A DNA stretch of 64,000 nucleotides. It comes from Capra hircus (Eukaryota > Chordata > Mammalia > Artiodactyla > Bovidae). A program made the translations under genes and the position numbers. The stretch covers positions 37,459,550 through 37,523,549 of the forward strand of contig NC_030817.1 of assembly GCF_001704415.2 (NCBI RefSeq), given 5' to 3'. Of this stretch, positions 1 through 11,596 are shown one piece after another; position 1 is the stretch's first letter, and the number at the start of each line of letters is the position of its first letter. Below the pieces are notes generated by a model that was not told where the DNA came from, made no database searches, and worked only from the letters and a program-made list of their open reading frames with translations.

Positions 1-555
1 TTGCCATTTCCTTCTCCAATGCATTAAATAGGACCTCAGATATCTGGACTCTTTAAGAAATATAGATTCCATCTGAATAGATGGCTTTTCCAAATAGCCA
101 TCTATTGAGAGTTAAGCTTTTATTTGCGTATAATTTTAACTATGTGAATGGAAAACTCTAATAAGAACCATCATTCTGAACATCGATGCAGATAGTCCTT
201 GGGAAACATGATACAGGACAAAGAACTGGATGAACTGTGCTAAAACATAAAATTCTAAATCACATGTCATAGAAGGAGCTGCAAAAATAACTTTAGGTGA
301 AGTACAAGGAACAGAGTCGAAATTACTTCTGAGCCTTGATATACATAGATAAATGCAATCTCGCGTTGTATTTTACTACTTACTACAGATGATCAACTTT
401 CAGTTAATATTTTAGACACGAGTACATTATTTTCTTATTCTATAGAATTGCTAATAGGCAGGCCCCTCAGGTGTATTTCATTTCTACCTGATTCACCTAG
501 GATAGATTGTCAGGAAAGTTTGCATTTTAACAACCAACGCATTTTAATGTTAAGT

Positions 556-765
556 ACCCCCTGGTGGCTCAGATGGTAAAGAATCTGCCTAAAATGCAGG
601 AGATCCCTGGTTCAATCCCTATGTTGGGAAGATCCCCTGGAAAAGAGAATGGCAACCCACTCCAGTATTCTTGCCTGGAGAATCCCATGGACAGAGGAGC
701 CTGGTGGGCTACAGTCCATAGTGTTGAAAAGAGTCGGACACGACTAAGCAACTAACACACACAAA
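556..765 (+). repeat. Bov-tA SINE
   Basis: It begins with the tRNA-Glu-like head (ctggtggctcagatgg), followed by the BovA body (actccagtattcttgcctgg) and a CA-rich tail. Short ORFs here are SINE artefacts. Confidence 0.9.
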
Positions 766-776
766 CCATTTATTCA

Positions 777-873
777 GCTGAATTCTGGGAGTTGGCGATG
801 GACCGGGAGGCCTGGCGTGCTGCAGTCCGTGGGGTTGCAAAGAGTCAGACACAACTGAGCAACTGAACTGAAC
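777..873 (+). repeat. BovB 3' end fragment
   Basis: It matches the C-terminal/3' tail of BovB (gagttggcgatgg ... gaactgaactgaact), ending in the typical tgaac repeats. It lies just after the Bov-tA. Confidence 0.85.
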
Positions 874-3543
874 TATTCAACTTTACAGTTATACTAATTA
901 AGACATAAGAAATGTCTTATATTTAAAGAAATATATTCTTTAAAACCCCTATGGCCTTGTTTCTTGAAAGAAGTGAATAGTATTTAAGGTATAATTATAT
1001 TGTCCAGAGTTTCTTACCTCTTTGGAATGGATTTAAACTCAGTGAGTCATAAATATTAACAGTAACTTTTGCCTAAATCAAGTTAGTATTTTTAATGTAA
1101 TTGTTACTTTCAGGTGGGATTCCCCAGTGTGTTTTGAGGAACAGGTGTTTCTTTCATAAGGTAGAATTTTTTATGATTGCTCACAACTAATGAAATTTTG
1201 GATTTGTAACATTTGTAGCCAAGCTAAATGATGATTAGGACAGTGACTGTTTAGGTACCTTTGTCCTACAGTATTCCTCTAGAACCTAGTTCCTGTCTAG
1301 TAAATGAGCGAGTGTTCAGGTATTAGAATGGAAGGCAGCGTTTTGTTATCTAGTTCTTAATTTACTACCTTTCATTCTATTTACCAATTAAACATAATTA
1401 GTTTCATACATAATGTTTTTACTCTGTCACTCATGTTTTGAGAAAGTTTGTTAACTTTAATATTGATTTTAATGTGAATTATCCCATATATGCACAAAAG
1501 TCTAGATTACATAACCAACAATCAGTATTCTCCCTTGCTCAGCTTATTAAACATTAAAGATGTAATCAAAATCTCCTCTGTGACATCTCCCATTCCCTTT
1601 TCTTCAGTCCAAAAATAACCCCTCTCCCAAATTTGTGGTTTATTCTCTATGAAACATCAGAAATAGCAGATGCAGGTAGCAGCCACCATCCCTAGGACTG
1701 AGATAGAGCACCCAAGGAAAAGGCTGTTACCTCTCAGTGCTGAGATTCTGACCCAGAGAGTGTGGCAGTGGTCTCAGGTGCTGCCCCTCTGGGACTGCTG
1801 GAAATCACCAGTGCTGGGGGACGGCTTCCTTTGGAACTCACCACAGGCTGCCTGTAGGGGTGTAGGAGAAGTAGTTCAAGGGGAGGTGCCTGGCAGGTGA
1901 TATTCCACTGTGAACCTATCTGGAGAGTTGTGGTCCTGGCTGAAGCTGACCATGGGAAGGTGCCACTGCTGTTAGCACCTGGGCGCTGCTAAAAAATACA
2001 ATTCACACACTGCAAGAATTCAAAAGGTGAGCACACTGGAACCAGAGAGAAACCCCTTCTTCTTCTGTTACAAAGGACAGTTTGGTAGAAGTAGTTCATC
2101 AATATGTTAGCCACATAATGGTTTAAGTGGGCCTCTGTGGGGTTGATCTGGGACCTTAGCCATCATTTACAGCATTAATTCTATGAAAAGTATATTCAGA
2201 GTGTATAGTACTGGGTAGTAGCCTTACAACAAGCTGTACTAAATGACAACGTATTTTTCTTAATCTTCCACCTCTTCGTTTTCTAGCCTCGTCTCTCATA
2301 TCTCCTTCACTTTTCCTTGTGTCTTCTGCTTTTCTTATGTCTCTCATCCTTGCTTATCTCTTCTTCCACTGAACAGCAGCACTCTGCCATTCCTGTTTTC
2401 CCTTACTCTGTGACCTCCTTCCTCTTTAAGTTCTGTGTGGTCAAATTTTCCCTGGAAGTTTCTAGAGTCGTGAATTATAGGCATGCTTTGGACCCTAAGT
2501 GGGTGAACCTGTAAGGACATAGCTAAGCTGGAGGAAAAGTGCCAAGACTTTCTCTCTGTGCATATCATACCATATGGGTTGAAATAGTTCTTGAAAATAG
2601 TCCTTTAGGAATCTTATAATTGTTCCCTCTGCCTTCTGGTATAAGTGTAGCTTTTTAATACATAAAATGTTTATTGCCAGAATTCCTCTACCCACACATA
2701 AGAGAGCCACTCAGGCTTGCTTAATGAAGTGTTCGTAGTGGAAAATGCACCTTGCAATTGTTTTCTTGTCAAGGAAGACCCACATTTTTTCTTTTGGGTC
2801 CAGTAAAGACCTGCCTTTTATCATGATTTACCTAAGAGTTATAATTACCTGGTTGTTTTCTTCCAGGCAAGTAGTCATGATAAGTACTAGTCTTTATATT
2901 AAGTTTAAATTGACTCTTGATAAGTGTTGTTATAAATGAAACATAATACCTTTGTTAATAGCCTATTAATCCATTAACCCTTTGAAAAATTTGTCTCTGG
3001 CCCCTGGCTATGTATCTAGGTCTTTCTATTCCATTAACTACAAAGTGAAGTGACATTTTAAGTATATATCTATGCAAGTCCCTATCAGCATGAGGTTCTA
3101 CTGCTTATAATTTTTAAAAGCCAGAATAACAGTGACTTTAAACACAAAAGGGTCCGTTTCTCTAAAACAGAGGCTTTAGCTAAAAGAAGTATAGATATCT
3201 CGAGTTCGGAGCTATGTGGCAGCTCCACTGTAATCGGGAATGGAGGTCCCTTCTGCTCTTCAGCTTTTCATTTGTGACTTGATCTAAGAGCTTCAAGAGC
3301 TCAAGACATAGGAAGCAGAAAAGGTAAGAGGGGAGGGTCAAAGAGCTATACCACCAGTAAACTCTGCTGTATCCTATCACCCAGATTCAATCACATGACC
3401 AAACCTAGTTGCCCAAGAAGACTAGAAATGGTCTTTCTGTTGAGCATACTACTGCCCTGGATAAATTGATGTTCTGCTATAAGAAAGAGAGAGAGAATAA
3501 ATATAGGATAGGCGTCTAGCAGTTTCTTCCAAAATATGTGATC

Positions 3544-3565
3544 TTTTTTTTTTTTTTTTTTTTTT
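3544..3565. repeat. Poly-T tract (22 nt)
   Basis: An uninterrupted run of T. Its origin as a retroelement tail on the minus strand is not clear. Confidence 0.9.
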
Positions 3566-3945
3566 GCTGAATATTTAAGGATTCTCCTGAGAATAAAAGA
3601 GATTATAAGGAATCAGTTCATGTAATTAGGGAAGTTGGCAAGTCTAGAATCTGCAGAGATGTCCCAATTCAAATCCATAGGCCAACCGGCCACTGTTAAA
3701 ACCAGGAAGAGCCAGTATCCCTGTTCAAAGATCACCAAAAAGAAGAACTTAATATTCCAGCTTGGTGGCTGTCAGATAGAATTCCTTCTTATTTGAGGGA
3801 GCGTGAGCCTTTTGTTCTAGTCAGGCCTTCAACTGACTGGATGAGGCTGCCTACCCACATTATGGAGGTCAGTCTCCTTTCCTCAAGTCTATGGATTTAA
3901 ATGTCAGTCTCACCCAAAAACATCCTCACATTGACATGCACACAC

Positions 3946-4160
3946 TGCTATATTTAAGATAGACAACCAGCAAGGACCTACTGTATAGCACAGGGAAATC
4001 TACTCAATATTCTGTAATAACCTAAATGGGAAAGGAATTTATAAAAGAATAGATAGATGTGTATGTATAACTGATTCACTTTGTTGTACACCTGAAACTA
4101 TCACAACATTGCTAACAGACTGTACTCAAATATGAAATATAAATAAATAAAACTAAAACA
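3946..4160 (+). repeat. L1 3' end
   Basis: It reads as the cetartiodactyl L1 3' UTR (aaggacctactgtatagcac ... tgtacacctgaaactatc) and ends in an A-rich tail. Confidence 0.8.
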
Positions 4161-4243
4161 CTGTCAAGAAACACCCAGAACATTTGACCAAATATCTGGG
4201 TACCTTTTGGCCCAGTCAAGTTGATACATAAGATTAACCACAC

Positions 4244-4589
4244 CAGGACTTCCCTAGTGGTCCAGTGGTTAAGAATCCTCCTGTCAATGTGGTTGACATA
4301 GGTTCAATCCCTGGTCCGGGAAGATTCCACATGATATGGGGCGACTATGCCCATATGTCACAACTACTGAACTCAAACTGTAGAGCTTGCGTGTTGCAAC
4401 TACTGAGCCTAAGTGCCCTAGAGCCCATCCTCTGCAATAAGAAAAGCCACTGCAATGAGAAGCCTGAACACCACAACTAGGGTAGCTAGCCCCTGCTTGC
4501 TGCAACTAGAGAAAGCCCATAAACAGCAACAAAGACCCAGCACAGCCAAAGATAAATATAAATAAATAAATTTTTTTTTAAATTTAAAA
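4244..4589 (+). repeat. CHR-type tRNA-derived SINE
   Basis: The head ggacttccctagtggtcc and long body with repeated ctactga/caactaga units, ending in aaataaataaa, match the cetartiodactyl CHR family. Target duplications agattaaccacac (4231-4243) and agattaatcacac (4590-4602) flank it. Confidence 0.85.
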
Positions 4590-4617
4590 AGATTAATCAC
4601 ACTGAATATAAAACTGT

Positions 4618-4817
4618 GCATGCTCAATTGTGTCCAGCTCTGCGGCCCCATGGACTGTAGCCCACCAGGCTCCTCTGGCCATGGAATTCCCAGGCAAGAA
4701 TACTGAAGTGGGATTCCTACTCCAGGAGATCTTCCCAACCCAGGGATTGAACCCACATCTTTGCATTTGCTGCATTGGCAAGTGTATTCATTACCACTAG
4801 CACCATCTGGGAAGCCC
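4618..4817 (-). repeat. Bov-tA SINE (antisense)
   Basis: It reads in reverse: BovA body first, then the tRNA-like head ending gggaagccc. Its head is copied in the duplicate at 7.4 kb. Confidence 0.85.
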
Positions 4818-4862
4818 GATATAAAACTAAAACCATGTATATATAGAAATGCCAAACATTAT

Positions 4863-5619
4863 CAGTTCATTTCAGCCGCTCACTTGTGTCCGACTCTTTG
4901 CGACCCCATGAACTGCAGCACACCAGGCTTCCCTGTCCATCACGAACTTCCAGAGCTAGCTCAAACTCATATCTATCAAGTCGATGATGCCATCCATCTC
5001 ATCCTCTGTCGTCCCCTTCTCCTCCTGTCTTCAATCTTTCCCAGCATCAGGGTCTTTTCCAGTGAGTCAGTTCTTTGTAGCCAAAGTGTTGGAGTTTCAG
5101 CTTAAGCATCAGTCCTTCCAATGAATATTCAAGACTGATATCTTCAAGATTGACTGGTTTGATCTCCTTGTAGTCCAAGGGATTCTCAAGAGTCTTCTCC
5201 AACACCGCAGTTCAAAAGCATCAATTCTTCGGCGTTCAGCTCTCACATCCATACATGACTACTGGAAAAACCATAGCTTTGACTATACAGACCTTTGTTG
5301 GCAAAGTATTGCCTCTGCTTTATAAATGCTGTCGAGATCAGTCATAGCTTTTCTTCCAAGGAGCAAACATCTTTTAATTTCATGGCTGCTATCACCATCT
5401 GCAGTGATTTTTTTTGGGGGGCCCCCAAAAATAAAGTCTGTTACTGTTTCCATTGTTTCATTTGTTTGCCATGAAGTGATCAGACTGGATGCCATGATCT
5501 TCGTTTTTTGACTGTTGAGTTCTAAGCCAGCTTTTTCACTCTCCTCTTTCACTTTCATCAAGAGGCTCTTTAGTTCTTCCAAGTGTTCTGCCATAAGAGT
5601 GGTGTCATCTGCATATCTG
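4863..5619 (-). mobile_element. BovB retrotransposon fragment (5'-truncated, antisense)
   Basis: The minus strand encodes BovB reverse transcriptase from the YADD active-site block (RYADDTTLMAE) through the C-terminal region. Perfect 14-bp target duplications atgccaaacattat flank it (4849-4862 and 5620-5633). The element is truncated exactly at YADD and has frame breaks, so it is dead. Confidence 0.92.
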
Positions 5620-6147
5620 ATGCCAAACATTATAGACATTTATAATGTAGAAGGAGAAAGTTCCTTATAGTCCCACCTCCCCAAGATACCTGTTAATAAT
5701 AGCGTAGGGTATTTTTCTCCACTTATTTTCAGTACGTGTACCAATGTATACTTTTATAAAACAGGATTATACTATTTATAACTGTATATGCACATGCACA
5801 AATATATATGCAGTAATATTATGATTTAATTTTTCATTTTAATTTTAGACATTATTCCATGTCTTCTGAATATTATTTCACTATGGATTACTATCCACTC
5901 ATATTTTGATGTATGTAATGAATACTTTTAATACCTATTGGGCCAAGCATCATTTATATTTTCAATCATCTGTTGGTAGAAATTATAGGTCATTTTGTTT
6001 GATTTTATTTGTTTTCTATTATAAAATGAGATAAATGCCTTTGTAGTATGTCTGTAGGCATTTTTGTAAGAGTTTCTATAAAGTGTATGTCTAGAATTGA
6101 TCTATAAAAGATACATGTGTTTTTAGGTTTTAAAAAGTACTGCTAGG

Positions 6148-6290
6148 CCAGAGTTTCTCAGTCTCAGCATTATTGAAATTTTGGGCCAGATAATTCATTG
6201 CTGTAGCTTGGGTTGGGGGTAGCTGTTCTCTTTAGCAGCATCCCCTGGCCTAGATACCAGTAGTGCCACATCCCAAAACCTGATGAGTAA
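6148..6290 (+). repeat. MER20-like DNA transposon remnant
   Basis: The run gagtttctcagtctcagc, attgaaattttgggcc and tagcagcatcccctggcc follows the MER20 (hAT-Charlie) pattern. Confidence 0.65.
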
Positions 6291-6534
6291 GTGGTGAATT
6301 TGAGGGTGGTTTAGAAGATAAATAGTACTCATTGTGTGTCCAGTCATAGTTGTAAGGCACATAGAAAGAGGAGACATCTTGGATGATTCCAGATTTCTGT
6401 CTTGAGTGACCTGCTAAATACTGTCAGTACACCACTTGTCATGATACAGATGGAATAACAGATTTGTATTGTTTCTTCCAGGAACTCCGTGTGTCCTGTG
6501 GCTTTTTGTGATTCTGGTAGCTATTAATTGTTCG

Positions 6535-6556
6535 GCTGCTGCTGCTGCTAAGTCAC
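6535..6556 (-). repeat. Tiny BovA2 tail remnant
   Basis: (GCT)n followed by aagtcact matches only the 3' tail of an antisense BovA2. It is about 22 bp long and may be a severely truncated insertion or a chance CAG-type repeat. Confidence 0.4.
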
Positions 6557-6964
6557 TCTACTAGGAGTTGTTTAATTGGCAGTTGAATGTTTCGGTTTAG
6601 AGTTTGAGACAGAGGCCTGAACCAGAAAGATGTAGTACTTGACCACATATTGGTGGAATTTAATGCTTAGGTGTAAAGCTCCCAAAATATCCATCGAAAA
6701 GAATAAATGCTTAGATTTATTAGACTTAAGAGGAGAAAAGTTTTGGAGTGTAGATGTGTGCTAAAATTTGTTTTACTCTTTTTGACTCTGCTTTTTAACT
6801 TCCATGGTTTTTATGGAGAAGCATGCTTGGCTCTGGGTTGTAAGTCTCATTATAGCCTAGCAGTGTAAAATTTCCCAAATTATTTCTTTTAAAATTACAA
6901 CTGAATAGATTGTATTTCTTAGGGAGAGAGCTAAAAAGAGTCTTCTGTTTAAGAATAAAGGTTG

Positions 6965-7140
6965 ATTGTATGGTAGAGAGTTTGAATGAACTTTGGAGTC
7001 AAACTTTGGTTGGAATCTTGGTTCTCATAATACTTAACAGTGTGCCTCTAAAGAAATTATTTAAGTTCACTAAGACTCATTTTACGCATTTGTAAAACTG
7101 GGGGCATCATTGCTATCTTTAAGATTAAATGAGATGAGCT
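6965..7140 (+). repeat. MIR-like SINE remnant
   Basis: It carries the ordered MIR landmarks: ctttggagtcaaac, tgtaaaactggggg and gattaaatgag. The copy is old and diverged. Confidence 0.6.
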
Positions 7141-7364
7141 TTTGGATCTGGAGGATAATGGAAGCTATCCAAATGTTAATCTCCACACATATTCCCCAAA
7201 AGCCACATACATTTAAACCATACATAGGTGACACATCCAACGTTACTACAGGGTGGACGATACCATAAACTTTAAGTTAGCTGTAAGTAAAGAAACAGCA
7301 AGTTACAGCAGCTCTTGTTACTGCTGTAAACCTCTGAATCTGGAGAGTGCAGCAAGGAGAGGCT

Positions 7365-7457
7365 TAGTTCAGTTCAGTCTCTCTGTCATGTCCATCTTTT
7401 GTGTTTGCTGCATTGGCAAGTAGATTCTTTACCACTAGCGCCATCTGGGAAGCCCCA
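7365..7457 (-). repeat. SINE/BovB hybrid remnant
   Basis: A short BovB-like 3' start (agttcagttcagtctctctg) is fused to the tRNA-like head of an antisense Bov-tA ending gggaagcccc. The body between is missing. It is the left part of a duplicated block (see 4.8 kb). Confidence 0.6.
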
Positions 7458-7501
7458 ATATAAAATTAAAACTATGTATATACAGACATGCCAAACATTA
7501 T

Positions 7502-7957
7502 CAGTTCAGTTCAGTCGCTCAGTCGTGTCTAACTCTTTGTGGCCCCATGGACTGCAGCACGCCAGGCTTCCCTGTCCATCACCAACTCCCGGAGCTTGCT
7601 CAAACTCGTGTCCATTGAGTCAACCATCTCATCCTCTGTCATCCGCTTCTCCTGTCTTCAGTCTCTCCCACCATCAGGGTCTTCTCAAATGAGTCAGCTC
7701 TTCTCATCATGTGGCCAAAGTATTGGAGTTTCAGCTTCAACATCAGTCCTTCCAATGAACACCCAGGACTAACCTCCTTTAAGATGGACTGGTTTGATCT
7801 CCTTGCAGTCCAAGGGACTCTCAAGAGTCTTCTCCAACACCACAGTTCAAAAGCATCAATTCTTTGGCATTCAGCTTTCTTTACAATCCAACTCTCACTT
7901 CCATACATGACTACTGGAAAAACCATAGCTTTGACTATACAGACCTTTGTTGCAAAC
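7502..7957 (-). mobile_element. BovB fragment (antisense), duplicate of the 4.86-kb copy
   Basis: BovB C-terminal reverse-transcriptase region and 3' tail in reverse. Its left flank (7458-7501) repeats the flank and target duplication of the 4863-5619 copy. Its right end stops inside BovB without a second target duplication. Confidence 0.88.
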
Positions 7958-8094
7958 TCTCTGCTCTTTAAGAGACAGTGAAAGAAGAGAGATCAGAGGT
8001 TAACATGAAGCAGAAAACCACTCACAGAAAGAAAATGTCCCCCACACAACAAGCAGACTATGGCCAGAGACTTGAAGCTTGGTAATAACACTAA

Positions 8095-8503
8095 CTGCGA
8101 AGAAAGCTGAGCACCGAAGAACTGATGCTTTTAAACTGTGGTGTTGGAGAAGACTCTTGAGAGTCCCTTGGACTGCAAGGAGATCCAACCAGTCCATTCT
8201 AAAAGAGATCAGCCCTGGGTGTTCTTTGGAAGGAATGATGCTAAAGCTGAAACTCCAGTACTTTGGCCACCTCATGCGAAGAGGTGACTCATTGGAAAAG
8301 ACTCTGATGCTGGGAGGGATTGGGGGCAGGAGGAGAAGGGGACGACAGGCGATGAGATGGCTGGATGGCATCATGGACTCGATGGACATGAGTTTGAGTG
8401 AGCTCCAGGAGTTGGTGATGGTCAAGGAGGCTTGGCGTGCTGCGATTCATGGGGTCACAAAGAGTTGGACACGACTGAGCTACTGAACTGTGAACTGAAC
8501 TGT
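8095..8503 (+). mobile_element. BovB 3' fragment (sense)
   Basis: It encodes the BovB C-terminal region (LWCWRRLLRVPWTARRSNQS, then KLQYFGHLMRR) with an open frame of 135 codons and the tgaac-rich 3' tail. It faces the antisense BovB at 7502-7957. Confidence 0.9.
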
Positions 8504-8879
8504 AGGGAGGGTGTGTGAAAGTGAGAGGGACAGAAATAGCAGCATCAGAGAAACACTGCTGGTGGGAGAGGAGAAAAGGATACTGCTCTTTGGAGCGGTG
8601 ACAGTAAGAGGAAAGAAGTAAGGAGAAAATGAAGGGTCCTGGAGAAATGAAAGGAAAACAAGGAACACCAGCCCAGTCTTCACTTAACCACTGCCACCCC
8701 TACCACCACTACAGGAGCTTCTCTTAATAATGTGCAGCAGCAGACACTCTGAAACTAAGAAGTCTGTCCCTAAAATACTCATGAACAGAAACAAATGCCA
8801 TACAAAGCTACTGCAAGAGGAATGCAGAAAGTGTGAATCAGTACATTTCCACTGATTATAGTTCTTCCCCAAAAAGCAA

Positions 8880-10250
8880 ACACAAAACAAGAGAAACTGT
8901 ACATGTAACACAACAACCAAGTATTCTGAAATTTATGGGCATACTAATAGGGACATTGATGAAAGTAATGTTGATGTAAGGGGCACTGATAAAAGAAAGG
9001 AAAACAACCAAAAGAATGAAAATGAGATGGAAGAAGTGAAAAGCTTCAGAGAGAAAGTGCTTAAAATACAATATAGACAAAGGAAGCCCCAATGTATTTA
9101 TAACTGGATTGACTGCAGGAGAAATCAGTGAAACAGAACTAAATATTAAACCATAGTCCAAGGAAACTTTTAAGAAATAAGAGGAAAACTGAAATCTACA
9201 AATTAAAAGGACCCACCTTGGCAGATAGATCCAAAAAAATGAACTCTGAGACATAGACTGTTAGAGTTTAGAGACTAGAAAAACTGTTTTAGATTTTGAA
9301 GGTAAATTTTTTTCTGGACCCTTGGTGGGGAAAAAATCTCATATTACTAATTAAAAAATTAGATTTGCATCTGACTTCTCTAGACGTGATATACAAAGGA
9401 AAGCTGCAGTGAAACAGCATTTTTTAAAACTCAAGGAAGCACAGTTCAAGCTTGCCAACCTGTCCTTCAAGTATCAAGGCTATAGAAAAACAATGAGAAT
9501 TTAATAGATCCAAGACTAAAACAGTGGTGGGGATAATGGGTACAATTGTTATATGTGAGTCAGGAGACAAAGGAAAAATAGAATAAGATCATTCCATATT
9601 GTAAATAGTAAGTGGGAATTTTGGGTACCATTTAAAATGGTACCGCATAGTTAAAGTTTAAGTAAAGAAAGAGATTTAGGATGCTTTAAAATACGTAAAT
9701 ACACACATGAATGTGTGGAAGTCACCACTAGAACCAAAAATGCAAATATTCCTAAATACCAAAGGAAGACTTTTTGAAAAGCAAAATCATCAACTGGAGA
9801 AAGAGTAGGAATAATAAAAACGGTGATTATAAAAGAATATTTCAAACATACCAGTTATATCAGTAACATAAGTGGGTTTAACTCACGTGTCAAAAGAAAA
9901 ACACATCTAAAATAGTGAAAAAGGTTAAAAATAAAGAGATGTGCAAAAACATCACAGGAATATGGAAACAATAAGAAAGCAGTTGTTGTAATCTTGATAA
10001 ACAAAGTAGAATCTAGTAAAAAAAAAAAATCAAACACAGCAGTGTGCTTTATGTTAAAACCCCGTAATTCTCAATGAATTTATAGTTTTGAATTTCCACC
10101 AAATACGGCAAACACCTATCGCAGAATTGCTACAGGAGAATAAGGATAATGCAAGAAAAAATAGAAACACATAATAGATTTTAAATACATCAGTACAAGT
10201 CTGGTATAAGTGATTCATGATCATCTAATAAATTTTCTGTTTCAAAGTAG
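8880..10250. repeat. Possible degraded L1/HAL1-like sequence
   Basis: A-rich sequence with phrases reminiscent of L1 internal regions, but too diverged to align by eye. Orientation and extent are uncertain. Confidence 0.25.
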
Positions 10251-11422
10251 GAATTGGCCATTGGTTTCTTTTAATGGGAATGGGAAATGATATTTAGAGA
10301 TCACAATCTTTATATCATGATTGTTCACTTACACAGGGTTGGTCTTTCTTTCTAGGTCTTTTCAGTACACAAAGCTTAGGATATATTTTTTTTTAAAGAT
10401 AAAATATACATCATTATTTCATGCTGACATTTTTAGTTGAAATTTAAAATACAGGTTTATTTCTTTGACTTTTATATTTGTATCTCTTTTTACTTGTGCT
10501 AAAAAGTAAAATCTTAGTTTCTAATGATATTAACAAAATTATTCATCTTAATACTTGTACTTTGTAATTAACAATACCAATATTATTACAATCATTAGCA
10601 ATTAGTATAGCTACTGCAAAAGGTTAAGATGTATTTGCAGTTCCTTCTGTCCATAGGGTATATCCTAGTATATCTATACAAATTACTGTCTTTTGAATCC
10701 GAACTTGAAGTAATTTCTTTATGTGTAGCTAAACCACCAACTCTGTTTATTTTTAGGCTTTTGTTGTTTTGCTTTGCTTTATGGGTTTGTTTTTTTTTTT
10801 TTTAAGAATTCAGGATAACTTAGATGATAGTTGTGGTTTATAAATAACAACTAAAAGTATTAAGTTTTGGAGATAGTGTTCAATCAAACAAGCATTCAGT
10901 TTTAAAAAAAATTTTTTCTTTATTTTTTCCTGAAATGGGTGAGTAATTTACTGTAATTAAAAGTTTCACTTGTTTCTGTATGCTTACTGGGAGCCCTTGA
11001 TCTCTAAAGCAGCCCTAAAGAATGTACCACACTACTACAATATACTATTTCTAAACTATTTGTGGGAATTTATCTCAGTATTTTCTAAGACATTCGAATT
11101 ATCAATAGAGTCTTGCATGAAGTTTATCAACCACTTAGCCTACTGATTTGGTTACTTGGGACCTCAGTTATATAGATAACTGCTCCTCTCCCTTTCTAAC
11201 CTCAGGTAACTTTTATGTGTAATATTTAATGCAAGTAAAATTATATGTTGTAAAAAAATTATATACTATGGCTTGAAATCTGAAATTTAAAACTTTAAAT
11301 GATTCTTTTGGGTCACAAAAGTCTGTTTTTGCCATAGCAGTAGCAAATATAAACTTGTAGTTAGTATGTCACTTCTTGGGAGGTTGGATCATAAAACATA
11401 ATTCTGTGGTTTCTCTTTTCAG

Positions 11423-11596
11423 AGTCTGATAAAATACCAGTAATGCGTGGACAGTGGTTTATTGATGGTACCTGGCAGCCACTAGAAGAAGAAGAAAGTA
11501 ATTTAATTGAGCAAGAACATCTTAGCCGTTTTAGAGGTCAGCAGATGCAGGAAAGTTTTGATATTGAAGTGTCGAAACCCATAGATGGAAAAGATG
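11423..11596 (+). CDS. DDHD1: DDHD1 exon 2 (first coding exon in window)
   Basis: The exon is 174 nt, with acceptor ttctcttttcag and donor gtaaga. It begins with the last two bases of a split codon and ends with one base (phase 1-1). It encodes the segment with RGQWFIDGTWQPLEEEES and ends in DIEVSKPIDGKD. The tryptophans and acidic run resemble the WWE-like region that precedes the lipase core in DDHD proteins (inference). The upstream partner is the large 5' exon outside the window. Phase agrees both with the microexon at 12245 and with direct splicing to 21071. Confidence 0.95.

Larger units (their letters stand above)
1..11422 (+). other. DDHD1: DDHD1 intron 1 (3' part)
   Basis: Non-coding, AT-rich sequence upstream of exon 2. 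Repeats are listed separately: Bov-tA at 0.56 and 4.6 kb, an L1 tail at 4.0 kb, a CHR-type SINE at 4.25 kb, MER20 at 6.15 kb, MIR at 7.0 kb and BovB pieces at 0.8, 4.9, 7.5 and 8.1 kb. The stretch 1660-2150 is visibly more GC-rich and unexplained. 8880-10250 reads like a very degraded L1. 10250-11422 shows nothing recognisable. Confidence 0.85.

Noticed and set aside
556..640. tRNA-like sequence at SINE heads throughout the window
   Set aside because: These are tRNA-derived SINE heads with degenerate boxes, not functional tRNA genes.
4418..4855. 145-codon minus-strand open frame
   Set aside because: It runs across two SINEs (CHR type and Bov-tA); not a gene.
8856..9254. 132-codon minus-strand hydrophobic open frame
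   Set aside because: Phe/Leu/Ser-rich antisense of an A-rich stretch; no conserved motif.
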